NCBI GenBank assembly: GCA_034509495.1 | Contig: CM067511.1 | Span: 31,655,937-31,719,936 of the forward strand | Reading direction: 5' to 3' | DNA: 64,000 nt | DNA from: Acestrorhynchus altus | Taxonomy: Eukaryota > Chordata > Actinopteri > Characiformes > Acestrorhynchidae | Made by a program: the position numbers and the translations under genes | The notes under the pieces: model-generated | What the model was told of the DNA's origin: nothing | The model's database searches: none | What the model saw: the letters and a program-made list of their open reading frames with translations, nothing else | Part shown: in pieces, positions 1 through 11,636 of the stretch | Layout of the letters: every line of letters begins with the position of its first letter | Numbering within the stretch: position 1 is the stretch's first letter

Positions 1-87
1 TCCATAGACATTAATTATAGAGTTGGCTCCCCTTTGCAGCTCTAATAGTAGGATTGTCTGTTGAGTTTATTGTCTATGCACGGTGGG

Positions 88-290
88 TAGCCGTGGCCTG
101 GTGGTAAGGGAACCAGCCTTGTGACTGGTCACTGGTTTGATTCCCTGAACTGGCAGGTTATGACTGAAGTGCCCTTGATCAAGGCACTTAACTCCCCAGA
201 TGCTCCTTGTGTGCCATGGATTGGGCTGCCCACCACTCTGGGCATGAGAGCTCACTGTTCACTAGTGTGTATTGACTGTCCTTTTGTACT
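88..290 (+). mobile_element. tRNA-derived SINE, type 1 (GTGGCCTGGTGG head)
   Basis: It has a polymerase III-like head (CCGTGGCCTGGTGGTAAGGG) with B-box-like GGTTTGATTCCC, then the family body ACTGAAGTGCCCTTGATCAA and a TCACTAGTGTGT tail. The same family recurs at 26055, 27985, 29935 (reverse) and 35118 (reverse). Confidence 0.8.
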
Positions 291-1365
291 TTAACTGTTT
301 CTATGTAACAAAAATAATAGAAATATATTATTTTATAGAGCTATGGCCTCCAGCTGTTCTCAAGCAAAGATGAGCTACAAAGAAGGGGCTTCTGACAAAG
401 ATTAAAGCTTATCTAAACTTCATATTGGTTGTCACTTGTATTTCGATCATCTTGACTGTATTGTATGGATTTCTAGGTAATCAGCATTGTGTGCATGTAT
501 TCTGTCTCCTTTGTCTGAGTCTTTGTTGTCCTTCAATGCTATCCTTCACAAAGGACATCAACAGCAGTCTGTGTTTCACCGATACTGCTTTATTACCCGA
601 TTCAAAGAGCAGTTCATGGCTGGATACACTGAAAATGTCTCAGGATTTAAGAGTAATGACAGCAATGGCAATTATGTCAGAAAGACAAAGAGAGATGTCG
701 GAGACACTGACAATAGCTTTCAAAGTACTTCATGATTTTTTCTCAATTAGGTGCTGAAAACGTCCTTCCCTGAGACGTTTAGAGCATACCCCTCGATAAC
801 ACTTGAACATCTGTGTCCATATAACGCAGTGAAGCAGCCCACACTAATTTTCCACTTCTCTAACCAAGTGCCTAAAACTCCATTAGATATCCACACATCC
901 AGCCGGCTGTACCTCTCTTCGCTACAGTAAAGGCCTACTGTGCCAGTGCAGTGCAGCTCTAACTGCTGCATATTAACATCAGTAACTGATGATCCAAGCG
1001 AGTGCAGGCCATTTGTCGTAGTTATGCATTCGATATGCCCAGCCATTAGAGATGAATGAGGGAGAATACAATAAGTGTATAAAACTGGATTCACATCCAT
1101 GCCCATTCATCAGCCGGGCACATTTCCTCCCCCACACACCCACATGCATGCGTCTACCACGGCTATCTGGTGTGGGTTGAGGTGAATCCAGGCTGGAAGC
1201 ATTATTCAAGAAGGGTATTCAAGAAATAAAAGAGTTCTTAGAAGAGGTGGGGGAAAGCCATGGTGGTACCCCTGATCCAAGACAAAAACATCTGTTCAAA
1301 GTGTCAAAAACCCCACAAAGTTCTATTCCTGTCAGTTGATTCCTTTTGGCTGCAACTATTTGTAT
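290..1365. other. No gene seen
   Basis: Mixed low-identity sequence. The segment around 1080-1160 resembles 18895-18960 (CATTCATCAG, then CACACTTCCTC-like and CCCACAC), so part of it is an old dispersed repeat. The open frames at 425-757 and 747-1106 show no recognisable domain. Confidence 0.5.
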
Positions 1366-1550
1366 GGGGTGGCACGGTGGTGCAACAGGTAGTGTGTGTG
1401 TCAGAGGCCTGGGGTTGTGGGTTCAATTCCCACTCAGGTCACTGTCTGTGAGGAGTGTGGTTTCCAGGGGATAATCCTGCCTTGTGTCCAATGCCTCCAG
1501 GTGGGTTCTGGATTGACCGTGACCCTAGTCATAAGATGGATGGGGTGTGT
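1366..1550 (+). mobile_element. tRNA-derived SINE, type 2 (GGCACGGTGGTGC head)
   Basis: It starts GGCACGGTGGTGCAACAGG, with B box GGGTTCAATTCC and body TCACTGTCTGTGAGGAGTG. Its 3' part (CTGCCTTGTGTCC, then GGTGGGTTCTGG) is joined directly, so the middle is deleted compared with the copy at 11637. Confidence 0.8.
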
Positions 1551-2280
1551 TAGATTTGGGTTAGAGTTGAAACCAATAGGAAGGTCCCTGTCCAGGAGCA
1601 GGGTTGGAGACCCTTTGTCCTGAGTATATCGTGGGCATTTCTACAGTGCTGTTAGTTACTGTCTTTACTGTAGTTACCGTTGTGGGTACATTTACAATAT
1701 CTGCAATACCTTTGTTTATGACAGCTCTATCAGCCACTGTCGATTGTTTTTTATAAATTTTATTTATTTATGAAATTGAATGTGTAAGTTGCTGTAGAAA
1801 AGTAGAAAAACAGGACAGAAGCTGATTTGAAATAATGTAAACCACTGTGATTATGTTAATAAGTAGTTTAGAAGTCCAGACCAGAGGAGCTCATCTCCTA
1901 ATTAAGAAGCTCTTTTATAATCTGAATCAGGTGTGTTAGGGCAGGGAGTGGTGGACGCTATGGGGTCCACACATCCTGAGTTCAGAACCACTAAACTAAT
2001 CTATTTATTTTGCTGTGCATTATTTATTCTAAGTACTTTTTTGAATTGAATAAACACTAAATTGGTGACACCAGAAATGCACAGAATATTAAGCTTGTAG
2101 ATAATTCATAGTGTGTTTTACATCCCTAATCTGTATGTGATTAGACCGGCGTACTGATTACACACCTGTTCAAGCCGCCATGGTTCATTAAACAGAAGGA
2201 GACAGACTGAAGAGGATTTGGTAGAAGTATTGAACAATAATTAACACAAAACAATAATTAAAATACAAAACAACCTGAAG
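1551..2280. other. No gene; old hAT-type fragment
   Basis: About 1870-1990 contains the AATCAGGTGTGTTAGGGCAG core shared with the hAT-like elements at 43870 and 63815. The rest is AT-rich unique DNA. Confidence 0.4.
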
Positions 2281-2470
2281 TCTGTATGCAGGTTGAGCAT
2301 CAGCCCCGCCCCCTCTCTGATCAGTCAGACTCTGTATGCAAGTTGAGCATCAGCCCCGCCCCCTCTCTGATCAGTCAGAGTCTGTGTGCAGGTTGAGCAT
2401 CAGCCCCGCCCCCTCTCTCTGATCAGTCAGAGTCTGTATGCAGGTTGAGCCTCAGCCCCGCCTGATTTAA
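2281..2470 (+). repeat. 50 bp minisatellite, nearly four units
   Basis: The units start TCTGTATGCAGGTTGAGCAT and contain CAGCCCCGCCCCCTCTCTGA. The starts at 2281, 2331, 2381 and 2433 give periods of 50, 50 and 52. The unit carries a GC box (CCCCGCCCC). A single dispersed copy lies at about 32212-32262. Confidence 0.9.
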
Positions 2471-3335
2471 TTCAGTTGTAGTGAATTTTACCTGTTTTCC
2501 AAGCTGGATTACTCACTGAAAATTTATCACACAATGATGACAATGATATATCATGTCTGTAGGTTACTCTGATCCTGATTTATGAAGCCTGGGACCTGGC
2601 ATGTAATTGCCCGTGAATTGTGGATCTCAGGTTCTAAAAGTTAACTAAGACAGATGCATATTTCATCTTCAGTATGGCTTTATGGCTACAGGGTTTGAAA
2701 AGCACTGTATATTAGGAGGCACCCCAGCAGTGGTGACCTTAATGTGAACTCAGCAAATATTTATTGACCACTCAAGCATGGTTTACATCAAGAGTAGTTC
2801 TCTGGAATAATGTGCAAAGATACTGTCTGAAACAATAAAATACCCAGCAGTGCAAAAAGCTGCTGTCTTTATCAATAAAATACACAACGGTGAGAGGTGA
2901 TGCTGTCTGAAATAATGAAGCCTGGGCCAAGCATACAGCCACGGAGAATCAATCCAGCCTTCCGCTGAGAATATTGACTCAGAGAGTGGGAGTTTTTCTT
3001 CAGGGTCAGTCGGTACACAACCCGTAATGAAAACACCTGTCGTGGGAAACTGACAGCAATATTTAGAACAATGTCACCAAACTGCAGTAATGGAGCATCA
3101 ATCCACAATAAGACCTGTCCACTCCAATGTTCCTCAGCTTTTTTCACACCTAGTTCGTTTGCTGGAGTCCGCGCTAGCAGTCAGGTTCATGAGTTTCCTT
3201 TTCACAGGCTTTGGTTGGCTTCATGGACCAACTGATTCACACAGGAATTTGTGGATTGGTCAGGAATTTGGAGGAGATATTATAAGTTAATACTCATGTT
3301 TGCCATTATTGTGCTTCACTTGGTGCCACTAAAAA
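2471..3335. other. No gene seen
   Basis: AT-rich unique sequence. Repeated short phrases (CTGTCTGAAATAATGAAGCC, then CAATAAAATAC-type) near 2820-2920 suggest a small local duplication. No coding support. Confidence 0.4.
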
Positions 3336-3339
3336 ATAA

Positions 3340-3520
3340 AGATACTACAAATGGTTCTTTGAGAGATGCCATAGAAGAATCACGGAGGACCTTTTAAAGC
3401 TTTAAGAAGTCAATGTAAATGTTCCTTAAAAATGGAAAGGGTCTTCACACATAGTTCCTTTCTGAAAACGGACCAAAAAATGGTTCTTCTATGGCATCAC
3501 CCAAAGAACATGTTTTAGCG
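3340..3520. mobile_element. MITE-like element with GGTTCTT/AAGAACC ends
   Basis: It opens AATGGTTCTTTGAGAGATGC and closes GCATCACCCAAAGAACATG, an imperfect inverted pair. The same kind of GGTTCTTTA/AAGAACC sequence fills 13590-14085 and 48955-49140. Confidence 0.5.
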
Positions 3521-3597
3521 CAGCAAAATCACTAAATGGTTAATGATTAAATGCAAGCTTAAATGGTTGTTTAGTCTGTAGACTGGATACTGGGTAG

Positions 3598-4100
3598 CAA
3601 GACCCATTGGGCGTAAGGCAGAAATACTCCCTGGGTAGTGTGCCAGTCCATCACAGGGTACCACCTGAAGTCACCAGGCGCAAGGCAGAAATACTCCCTG
3701 GGTAGTGTGCCAGTCCATCGCAGGGTACCACCTGAAGTCACCAGGCGCAAGGCAGAAATATTCCCTGGGTAGTGTGCCAGTCCATCGCAGGGTACCACCT
3801 GAAGTCACCAGGCGCAAGGCAGAAATACTCCCTGGATAGTGTGCCAGTCCATCGCAGGGTACCACCTGGAGTCATCAGGCGCAAGGCAGAAATACTCCCT
3901 GGATAGTGTGCCAGTCCATCAGAGGGTACCACAACTTGGGGCAATTTAGCATGGCCAATTTACCTACCATATGTGGGAGGAAACATGAAGGAAACCCATG
4001 CGAGAACAAACACACACAGGTACAGCAATCCAAGCGGGGAACAAACCCAAAACCCAAGGATCCTGGAGATGTGTGACACACACACTACCTGCGGTGTCAC
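3598..4100 (-). mobile_element. Type 2 SINE, reverse, with internally amplified 67 bp tail
   Basis: Reverse-orientation SINE whose head (ACCGCAGGTAGTGTGTGTG on the minus strand) lies near 4100. A 67 bp segment of its tail is repeated five times: GGGTACC occurs at 3656, 3723, 3790, 3857 and 3924, exactly 67 bp apart. Copies differ by only a few bases. Confidence 0.9.
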
Positions 4101-4104
4101 TGAA

Positions 4105-5260
4105 ATATAAGACTGGGGAAATGAAGTGACCTGAACGTCTCTGAACAGTATATCAAAAATCAACATTTCTAACTAAATTCATTAGTTGAAGCAGAATTTT
4201 TTCCTCCTGTAAAGCTTTTCCACTCTGGGAGGCATGAACTGTAAATCCTCAACTGTATGAAGCTCCAACACGTAAGCAATTGCTTTCCTTCCAATGTCAG
4301 AAAAACTAAACCTCCTCATATTTTATTAGAGGAATAGAGGCTATAAAGGGCACGAAAGTTTGGCTCTCCTGAGTGCTCTGAATGCCTCAGGAATAAATGC
4401 TCTCCAAATCCTCTCATCCCACCACATGCCGGGTACAACCCCCTCTTCCTCCCCAGGAACACTCTGTCTCGAGGTGGAATTTTGCTGTTTATTCTCGGTT
4501 GTGTTCTCAACACATGCACCGACCACCTGCCTACCCTTCACCTTCACTGAGTTGTTAAAGACACACCAACCCCATGTGTCCTATAGCTTCCAGTCTAGTT
4601 CTGAAGACGTAAATCTGATATATGCTATCAGTAGAGCTTTAAGGCATCATCCTATTTATTCAATATTAACCAATATATGATATTTGCCCCACTGCAATTC
4701 CAGATGCAATTTCATCTGATTAATTCTACTCAAGCAATAGAACACTCATGGTGGTGTGTTATCCCATAAAACACCAGGGCTGTGATATGGTTGAGGGTAC
4801 AAGCCAAAGACGAGTGGCATATATCAGTGTTTGTAGGCCTGGACACAGAGGTGGACTTGTATGCAAGTAATATTTCAGCAAAAACAGAGAAGAAAGTAGA
4901 AGAATTTGAACACCAAGACTAAAAAATGCATGAAACAATAGAAGTACAAACTGAATTTACACCTCACGAGTATATGTGGGCAATGCATGAGACCAGACCA
5001 AGACCAGCTGAAACACAGGGAGCATAAATACACAGACATGAACAAGACACACCTGGGAAAGAGAACGAGAGGGCAGGGCTACAAAAGAAACATGGGTGGG
5101 AACACTGAGTAAAAGGCGGGGCTAGAACAGAGACCATGTGCCATGTGCTGGACAAAGACACAAATACAGACCAGAAAGGACTGATGGACTGAAGTGTACA
5201 CATGTTATACAAGTCCCTCCCCTAACATGCAGCCCCTAATGGACCAGGACACAAACAACA
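4105..5260. other. No gene seen
   Basis: Unique-looking sequence with no exon that I can support. The open frames here (e.g. 4360-4680, 4964-5212) lack recognisable domains or convincing splice context. Confidence 0.4.
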
Positions 5261-5269
5261 GACTGGACT

Positions 5270-5425
5270 GGTTAGGTTTCAGTAAAGATTAAGGTTAGGT
5301 TTAGGTGTAGATTAAGACGTAGGATAAGATTAGGTTTAGGTGTAGATTAAGGTGTAAATTATGGATAGGTTTAGGTGTAGATTAAGATGTAGCATAAGAT
5401 TAGGTTTAGGTGTAGATAAAGGTAA
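5270..5425 (+). repeat. Degenerate TTAGGTTTAGGTGTAGATTAAG tandem repeat
   Basis: TTAGGTTTAGGTGTAGATTA recurs at uneven spacing, with intervening GACGTAGGATAAGA or GTGTAAATTATGG spacers, over about 155 bp. Confidence 0.75.
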
Positions 5426-5496
5426 TCGGATTACAGTTGACATTTTTATAGTTGTTGTTTAATTACTGTAAATTTGATGTGTCGACTGTCAGTCGT

Positions 5497-5562
5497 GAGT
5501 TGATTCTCGTGAAATTGATTCTTGTGAGTTGATTCTCGTGAGTTGATTCTCGTGAGTTGACT
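5497..5562 (+). repeat. Short tandem repeat, unit GTGAGTTGATTCTC
   Basis: About four to five copies of a 14-15 bp unit, GTGAGTTGATTCTC, with variant GTGAAATTGATTCTT. Confidence 0.8.
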
Positions 5563-5655
5563 CAAAGACGAATCACCTTTAGTTCTCTCTTCATCACTAG
5601 AGCTTTACACTGTGAAAAATGACCAATGTTGACTTTTTCACATTTTCAGGTTTTG

Positions 5656-5687
5656 TTTGTTTGTTTGTTTGTTTGTTTGTTTGTTTG
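5656..5687 (+). repeat. TTTG tetranucleotide microsatellite
   Basis: Perfect run of GTTT units. Confidence 0.9.
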
Positions 5688-5989
5688 CAGTAAATACAAC
5701 AGAAAAAAATGCAATGTCAGCAAAATCAGTATTGCTTCAATACTGTTGGTCTGAATCAGTTTGTAAGCATGCAGGCCTCTGTGATGTAAGATTACTGTTA
5801 TTAAGCTCTCTGCTGTTCTTCTCCTGTTATCTTTAATCTCTATCATTGTAGTGTCTTTGAACTGAAGAGCACATTTTGACCATGAATTACAGCAGCAAGT
5901 AGTAATCAAAGACACAATTACAGTTCATAATTGAATGCATTGGTGTTGTTATTTTTTATATTGCAAAACATACACTGTAGGGATACATC

Positions 5990-6425
5990 ACAACGTGGAA
6001 CAACCTAGCACTGTTTGGTTGCATCAGGGCAAGGACAGCTTGCCATCACTGATGGATCAATGAATTATACCAGCCAATTCTAAAACGAAAATATCAGATC
6101 TGTCTGTGAGCTGAATCTCAAGAGAATGTGGATCATGCAACAAGACAATGATCCTAAGTTCGTTCTACCAAAGAAAGTTTAAAGAAGAATAAAGTTAATG
6201 TTCTAAAGTCCTGACCATAATCCAATGTTGTGGAAGGACCTGAAACGAGCAGTTCATGGGAGGAAACCCACCAAGATAACAGAGTTGAAGCTGTTTTGTA
6301 TGGAAATGGGCTAAAATTACAGCAGGACTAATCAACAGTTACTGGAAATGTCAGAATAGGAGGTCACTCCAGATACCGAAAGCAAGGATTCACCTACTTT
6401 TCCCCTCACAGATAATACTGGATAT
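5990..6425 (+). mobile_element. Tc1-like transposase relic, 3' part
   Basis: It contains typical Tc1 C-terminal coding phrases: CAAGACAATGATCCTAAG, GAAGAATAAAGTTAATGTTC, CTGACCATAATCCAATG and AGCAGTTCATGGGAGGAAAC, then GATACCGAAAGCAAGGATTC. The frame is broken by indels and stops. It is a dead element. Confidence 0.8.
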
Positions 6426-6954
6426 ATAATATTGGATCATCTGTAATATTGAATTGTTTACCTCAAAATAAGCAAGTGAGATGTTTGTGTCTCATTTGTT
6501 TGATTTGAGCAACTTTGGGCACACATTACTTAACTCCAGCCTTCAGATCAGCGCCAGTAGTCGTCTGTCAGCCGTCTGTCACTCAAAGCACAGCACAACC
6601 CGACAGCCAAATCTCTCTCAAGCTCTTAAGACAGAAGAACACAAGCGATCTGTTGTTATGTAACAGTGTCTTGCGGGGATTGAGTGATTGTTTTCTTTTC
6701 AGATTTAGCACTTCCACTGCAGCAGAGATGTGTGTAATATTTCGAAATATTTGATGGCTCTAAGCAACATCCGGAACCGGATCCGGCCCAGTGGCATGAT
6801 TTTCCATAAATAAAGGCTCACTGGTATATTTTTAAGTCAAATAACACCTAATAAATTGTGAGGTTCTTTAAACTTTGCAGTGAAAATTTCACTTGTGGAT
6901 GCATTTTACAACTATGGTACATTGAAAGGTTCTTTAGGAAACCAAATGTACCAG

Positions 6955-7222
6955 CCTGACACACACTAACCAACCACCATCACTGTAATGCTGAGAAATA
7001 CCCACATAGTAACTGCTCTGTGGTGGTCCTGTGGGGTTCTGATCATTGAAGATCATGGTGAGGAGGAGGAGGAGGAGGAGGAGGAGGAGAGGAGAATAAA
7101 GTATGCACAATTACAGTCTGTAGTTATAGCACTACAAAGTATGTTTGGTAAGAGGAGCCAGTGAAGGGACAGTGAATGAAGAAACAAGGAGGTGGTCATA
7201 ATGTTATGGCTGATCCGTGTAT
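6955..7222 (+). mobile_element. Foldback element family, partial copy 1
   Basis: It contains CTCTGTGGTGGTCCTGTGGG, then GATCATTGAAGATCATGGTG, a GGA microsatellite, and the diagnostic end GGAGGTGGTCATAATGTTAT followed by GGCTGATCCGTGTA. Only the right arm is present. Confidence 0.75.
7061..7094 (+). repeat. AGG trinucleotide repeat
   Basis: Run of AGG/GGA units inside the foldback element, where other copies have GGAGGAGAGTAAAG. This suggests expansion after insertion. Confidence 0.9.
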
Positions 7223-9050
7223 AGGTTCCTGTATTTGCCTGTGATGCCTTATAGCCGTGTCACAAAGGTCACTTTGGTTTAGGAGCCTTTCTGACTGTGT
7301 CTTAGTGAGCTGTTCACAAATATCCAAATATTGCTTTATAAATACGTTATTACGCATATTTTATTAAGTCCCTACAAGGTCGGCCTTCAAATTGACCACT
7401 GCCCAACAATTATGCACAGAAACATTATATAGGAAGTGTAAGAAATTTGCATTTAATGGTTGCACTTTTTGCTTTCTGCTTCCTTTCTGTTTTTAAGATG
7501 CGTAAGTGATGTTTTCATTTGCATAAACAATGTTAACAAAAACAAAGCACAGTTCTGCTGGGTGGGCCCCTGTCCCCTGGGGGTCCTGAGCATTTGCATA
7601 TGCCACTTATGCCACTAGAGTGGGGGGGGGGGTTGTGTAATGCTGCTCCACAGGTAGTGGAACTGACTCCAGGTTGTGTGTGCTTGCTCTCATTTGCTGC
7701 TCGAGTAATTACGAGATGAGTGTACGCTGTATACTACGTTATATTCTTAGTGCTCACATTTGGATCTGTAAACCAAATTTAGAGGAACGTGCTGCTGCAA
7801 GCAAATAAACTGTTATTAGTAGTGTCACCAGGCCTACTTTGCAATTACACAGGATTAACGGTGACAAACCAACATGATCTCAATGCAAAAAAAATGACAT
7901 TGGCAAATATAACTATGATTATTTAATCGTAAATAAAATATTAAAAAATAAATTGATCCATATCGATTTCTAGCATTTTTCTTATTGACCATTGAGCTGC
8001 CGTGGGCTCGGGTGACCGGACTGGAATGAGTACATATTAGGGTGAAAGTTGGACTGAGTGTCAAAAAATTTGAATCATTTAGATTCACTAATTCTAATCA
8101 TCTGAAATCAATATTATGAAGACCGTTCTGAACAGGTCAGATCCTGAAGATACAGATAAGAAAGTAATGAAACTGTTAAGCCATTATTTAGATATTTTAA
8201 TCAAAAATTCCTCCCACACTGACATAAAGACCTAAAAGCCGTCATTAGTAATCAAAGCATAACAAGCAAACTGATTGACTCTTGTTGTTGAAGTGGGATC
8301 ATCTGTAAACAGACATTCCTGTGAGGATAGGAGAGAGAATATCGAGGGGGTTCTTGTTTATGTTGTTAAAATATTTTAACCATGTAAACTCCCGATCAAA
8401 AGTAGAAGAACTTAGTGTACTGAAAAAAGAATTAACAACAACAAAAAGGTATTTTAATTTTAGGCTGTGACTCAGGACCTCCATCAGTCGCCCAAACAGC
8501 TACATTTTAATGAGAAGAATGTAATGAATTAATCTGGATGGTCTTATTAGATAAAGTATAATCATTGTTTGTTCGCCTGTACCAGTTGCTGATTTGAAAC
8601 CAGCATATAATGAAGTACAGTATGTATGTCTGTTGGGTTGCAGATGCAGTAAAGTGTATAAAACGGTAGTACAGCGTCACAAACACTCTGCTCTTCCGGA
8701 GGATATATATTAAATACCAAACCTATTAAAATGATCATTTGTTTTAAGCAACTATCTGCCGATACCAGTATGATATACAGGTACAGGTACAGGTGATGTT
8801 GTGGTTAGTGGGTTAAGGTTTAGGGTGTTTGAATACAGTAATACACAAGTGAATGGAAATACATGTGGGAGACTCAGAATCAGATGGAATGCTCTTAGCT
8901 TGGATTACAGCACCACCATCTGGACAAATGCCCACAATTTCCTTTTAACATTCCATGATAAATCGAAATGGACTGAATTTGTCTCGCTTTTATGCTCAGT
9001 TAGTCAGTTCTGCCCTTAATATTATCTTCATATTAACTTATCTTTTCCAA
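7223..9050. other. No gene seen; poly-G run at 7621
   Basis: AT-rich unique sequence of about 1.8 kb with an 11-12 nt G homopolymer near 7622-7633. Open frames at 7855-8088 and 8299-8484 have no support. Confidence 0.45.
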
Positions 9051-9057
9051 AGTTTCT

Positions 9058-9280
9058 TCTGAAATCAATGGTATTAAAAAGAGTTGATCCTGCTTTTTTT
9101 GGAGTAACTGTCTCTACTGTCCAGAGAAGACTTTCTACTGGAATTGTGGAACATCGCTGTGAGCGTTTAAGTTCATTCTGCAACAAGAGTGTTAGTGAGG
9201 TCAAGGTTGTCAATGATCCCCACCATACTTGGGATCAGTTCTACCATACAGGCGTGATTGGTGGAGTGCTGCAGAAATGG
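9058..9280 (+). mobile_element. Mariner-type MITE fragment
   Basis: TTTGGAGTAACTGTCTCTAC, then TCCAGAGAAGACTTTCTACT and GTTAGTGAGGTCAAGGTTGT are internal sequences of a fish MITE family that I also see at 41640 and 47095. The open frame over it is not a gene. Confidence 0.6.
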
Positions 9281-9548
9281 TTGTCCTTCTGGAAGGTTCT
9301 CCTCTCTCGACAGAGAGAGACTCACACCCTCATACCATGGTTTGTTTACTTACAGTGTTTACTTAACGTAGAGAAAACTGAAAACCGACAATATATGTAA
9401 GTGTTAAAAGCTTTATTTTTTTAAATTTGATCTCTGATCAAGATTTATCATATAATTTCTGATTTTCTGAGCTATAAATCGTACAGATCAACAGTAAAAC
9501 AAAAATGGTATGTAGTGTCACTTTATATGTAATGGATATAAAAGAGGA

Positions 9549-9893
9549 AAGTGGTGGACAATGGATAGTGGACAGTGGAGAGTGGATGGTGGATAGTGGA
9601 CAGTGGACGTTGGACAGTGGACAGTGGATGGTGGCTGATGGACAGTGGATGGTGGATAGTGGACAGTGGAAGGTGGTTGATTGGCAGTGGATGGTGGATA
9701 GTGGACAGTGGATGGTGGTCAGTGGTCAGTGGATGGTGGATAGTGGACAGTGGATGGTGGATAGTGGACAGTAGAAGGTGGTTGATTGGCAGTGGATAAT
9801 GGACAATGGATGGTGGATAGTGGATGGTAGATGGTGGTCAGTGGTCAGTGGATGGTGGATAGTGGACAGTGGATAGTGGATGGTGGACAGTGA
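9549..9893 (+). repeat. GTGGACAGTGGATGGTGGATA minisatellite
   Basis: About 345 bp of a 14-21 bp GTGG-rich unit with nested higher-order copies (a block containing AAGGTGGTTGATTGGCAGTG occurs twice). The strand is almost free of C outside ACAG. Long open frames through it are composition artefacts. Confidence 0.95.
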
Positions 9894-10139
9894 TGTCACT
9901 GAAACAGGGAACTCAGAATGAAAATTCTGTTCAGACAACCTTTCTTTACACAAAGTGATGTAATATTGGTCCTTTAGTCCAGTATGAATAATTAATATTC
10001 ATTTTTAGAAACATAATAATGTTTTGTGTTCCAGATGAAAACCTGCTGTTTGTGCTTCCTAACTGGTTTCCCTACAAAATAAACAAGACATGTAACCAGT
10101 ATGAATTTGAGCTGAATTACAGTTTTCTGCTGCTCTATG

Positions 10140-10372
10140 GCTGTTATGAGAGCAGTGCGCTGTTTCGACCACATGGGGGCGCCAGTGTGTCAGTTAGTTC
10201 TCCCCCAGATCCGCGTCTATCCGTCCACCAGAACTTCAGAAAGTCAGTCCCCCGATCTCCACACCTCCAGCCCAAAGCTGCTCAACTACCTGTGGTTTAG
10301 TGCGGTCACACTGCTGCCCACCTGCTCACCTGCCCACCTGTTCACCTGCCCACCTCTCAGGTAAGTCCAGCT
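10140..10372 (+). promoter_or_regulatory. Possible ANKRD6 5' non-coding exon or recursive splice site
   Basis: CpG-containing unique sequence runs into a pyrimidine-rich tract (CACCTGCCCACCTGTTCACC, then TGCCCACCTCTCAG) immediately followed by a perfect GTAAGT at 10361. It could be a UTR exon donor or a zero-length recursive splice site. No transcript evidence is available here. Confidence 0.3.
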
Positions 10373-10470
10373 GTTTGGCTTTGGCTCAGATCAGTGGAGC
10401 AGATCACGAGATCTTCTACTGAGCAGACCTTCTCCAGGAGTGTGTGGCGTATTTAGTTTTACTCTGTTCC

Positions 10471-10538
10471 CACACACACACACACACTGACACAGTGACA
10501 CACACATATTTACACTCTCACTGACACACACACACACA

Positions 10539-10599
<61 letters not shown>

Positions 10600-10638
10600 A
10601 AACTCTCTCTCTCACACACACACACTGAGACACACACA

Positions 10639-10671
<33 letters not shown>

Positions 10672-10718
10672 ACACAGTGACACACACATATTTACACTCT
10701 CACTGACACACACACACA

Positions 10719-10755
<37 letters not shown>

Positions 10756-10792
10756 TCTCTCTCTCTCACACACACACACTGAGACACACACA

Positions 10793-10826
<34 letters not shown>
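10471..10826 (+). repeat. Compound CA/CT microsatellite with internal duplication
   Basis: Mixed CA and CT tracts. A block CACTGACACAGTGACACACA plus CATATTTACACTCTCACTGA appears twice about 180 bp apart, showing that the whole compound repeat was duplicated in tandem. Confidence 0.9.
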
Positions 10827-10827
<1 letters not shown>

Positions 10828-10872
10828 TTGGTACAGTGAAAGTAGTCTGATGGAGTGGGTTCCCGCAGTGTG

Positions 10873-10913
10873 TACAGTAGGACTGGACTGGACTGGACTG
10901 GACTCTACTGGAC
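10873..10913 (+). repeat. GGACT pentanucleotide repeat
   Basis: Run of GGACTGGACTGGACTGGACT followed by degenerate CTACTGGACTG. Confidence 0.85.
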
Positions 10914-11636
10914 TGTTGGGGAACACATTCAGAAGCAGCAGTTTGAGGATACACATGGTTTCAGCTCCTCAGGTTTGACATTTGAGGGATTATTGTTGGA
11001 ATTATGTCCATTTCTGTTTTCTGTTTCCTCAGTTTGGAGAAATGGTCCGGGTTTGAGTCCTCGTTTCTGAACTGGGGAAGGAAATATTACAGTGTAATAC
11101 ATTACGCAACTGTTCATTATCCCCAGTATAACCAGTCTAATCCACCTTCCACTGCTGCTGTGTTGATGAGGAATCGGACAGCGACACATAAACGGTCCTC
11201 CAGAGCCACGAGGATTAACATTCCTCAGAATATTTTAATATTGAATTCATTTATGTGTATCGATGTGTTATATGTGTGTTATATGGAAGCTCGGTGTTGA
11301 GCTGCAGATTTCAGTGGATCAGTAGTGACAGATGATACAGACTCACTATATTAGATTCCCAGTTTCAACACCAGTACCAGGTACAGCCAGCGTGAGCCGA
11401 CCCACCTGACCCATAAGAGATAGATGTCGTTTCCGGTTGTGTCTGATTGTCCATGATGTTGGAAAATGGACACTAGAGTGAGGTTGAAGTAGAGGTCAAG
11501 AGAATAAGATGTTAGACACTTAAATAGTCAAACCAAGCTGGTTCTTAGGACAGTGGTTCTCAAATGAAAACAGACCCTAAAGTGTGAACTAAAGTGTGGG
11601 CTTTGTACCGAGTGTACTAGGTTAAGCACAAGCAGT
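10914..11636. other. No gene seen
   Basis: Unique sequence without exon-like features. Overlapping frames on both strands at 10929-11300 have no recognisable product. Confidence 0.4.

Noticed and set aside
425..757. 110-codon plus-strand open frame near the left edge
   Set aside because: No recognisable domain or splice signals, and an overlapping frame of similar length; likely chance.
1366..1450. tRNA gene (clear B box)
   Set aside because: No cloverleaf or anticodon arm can be drawn; it is the head of a SINE repeated elsewhere in the window. Same for 31072, 56484 and 11637.
9505..9799. Long Trp/Ser/Gly-rich open frames
   Set aside because: They are translations of the GTGGACAGTGGATG minisatellite; two overlapping frames stay open for compositional reasons.
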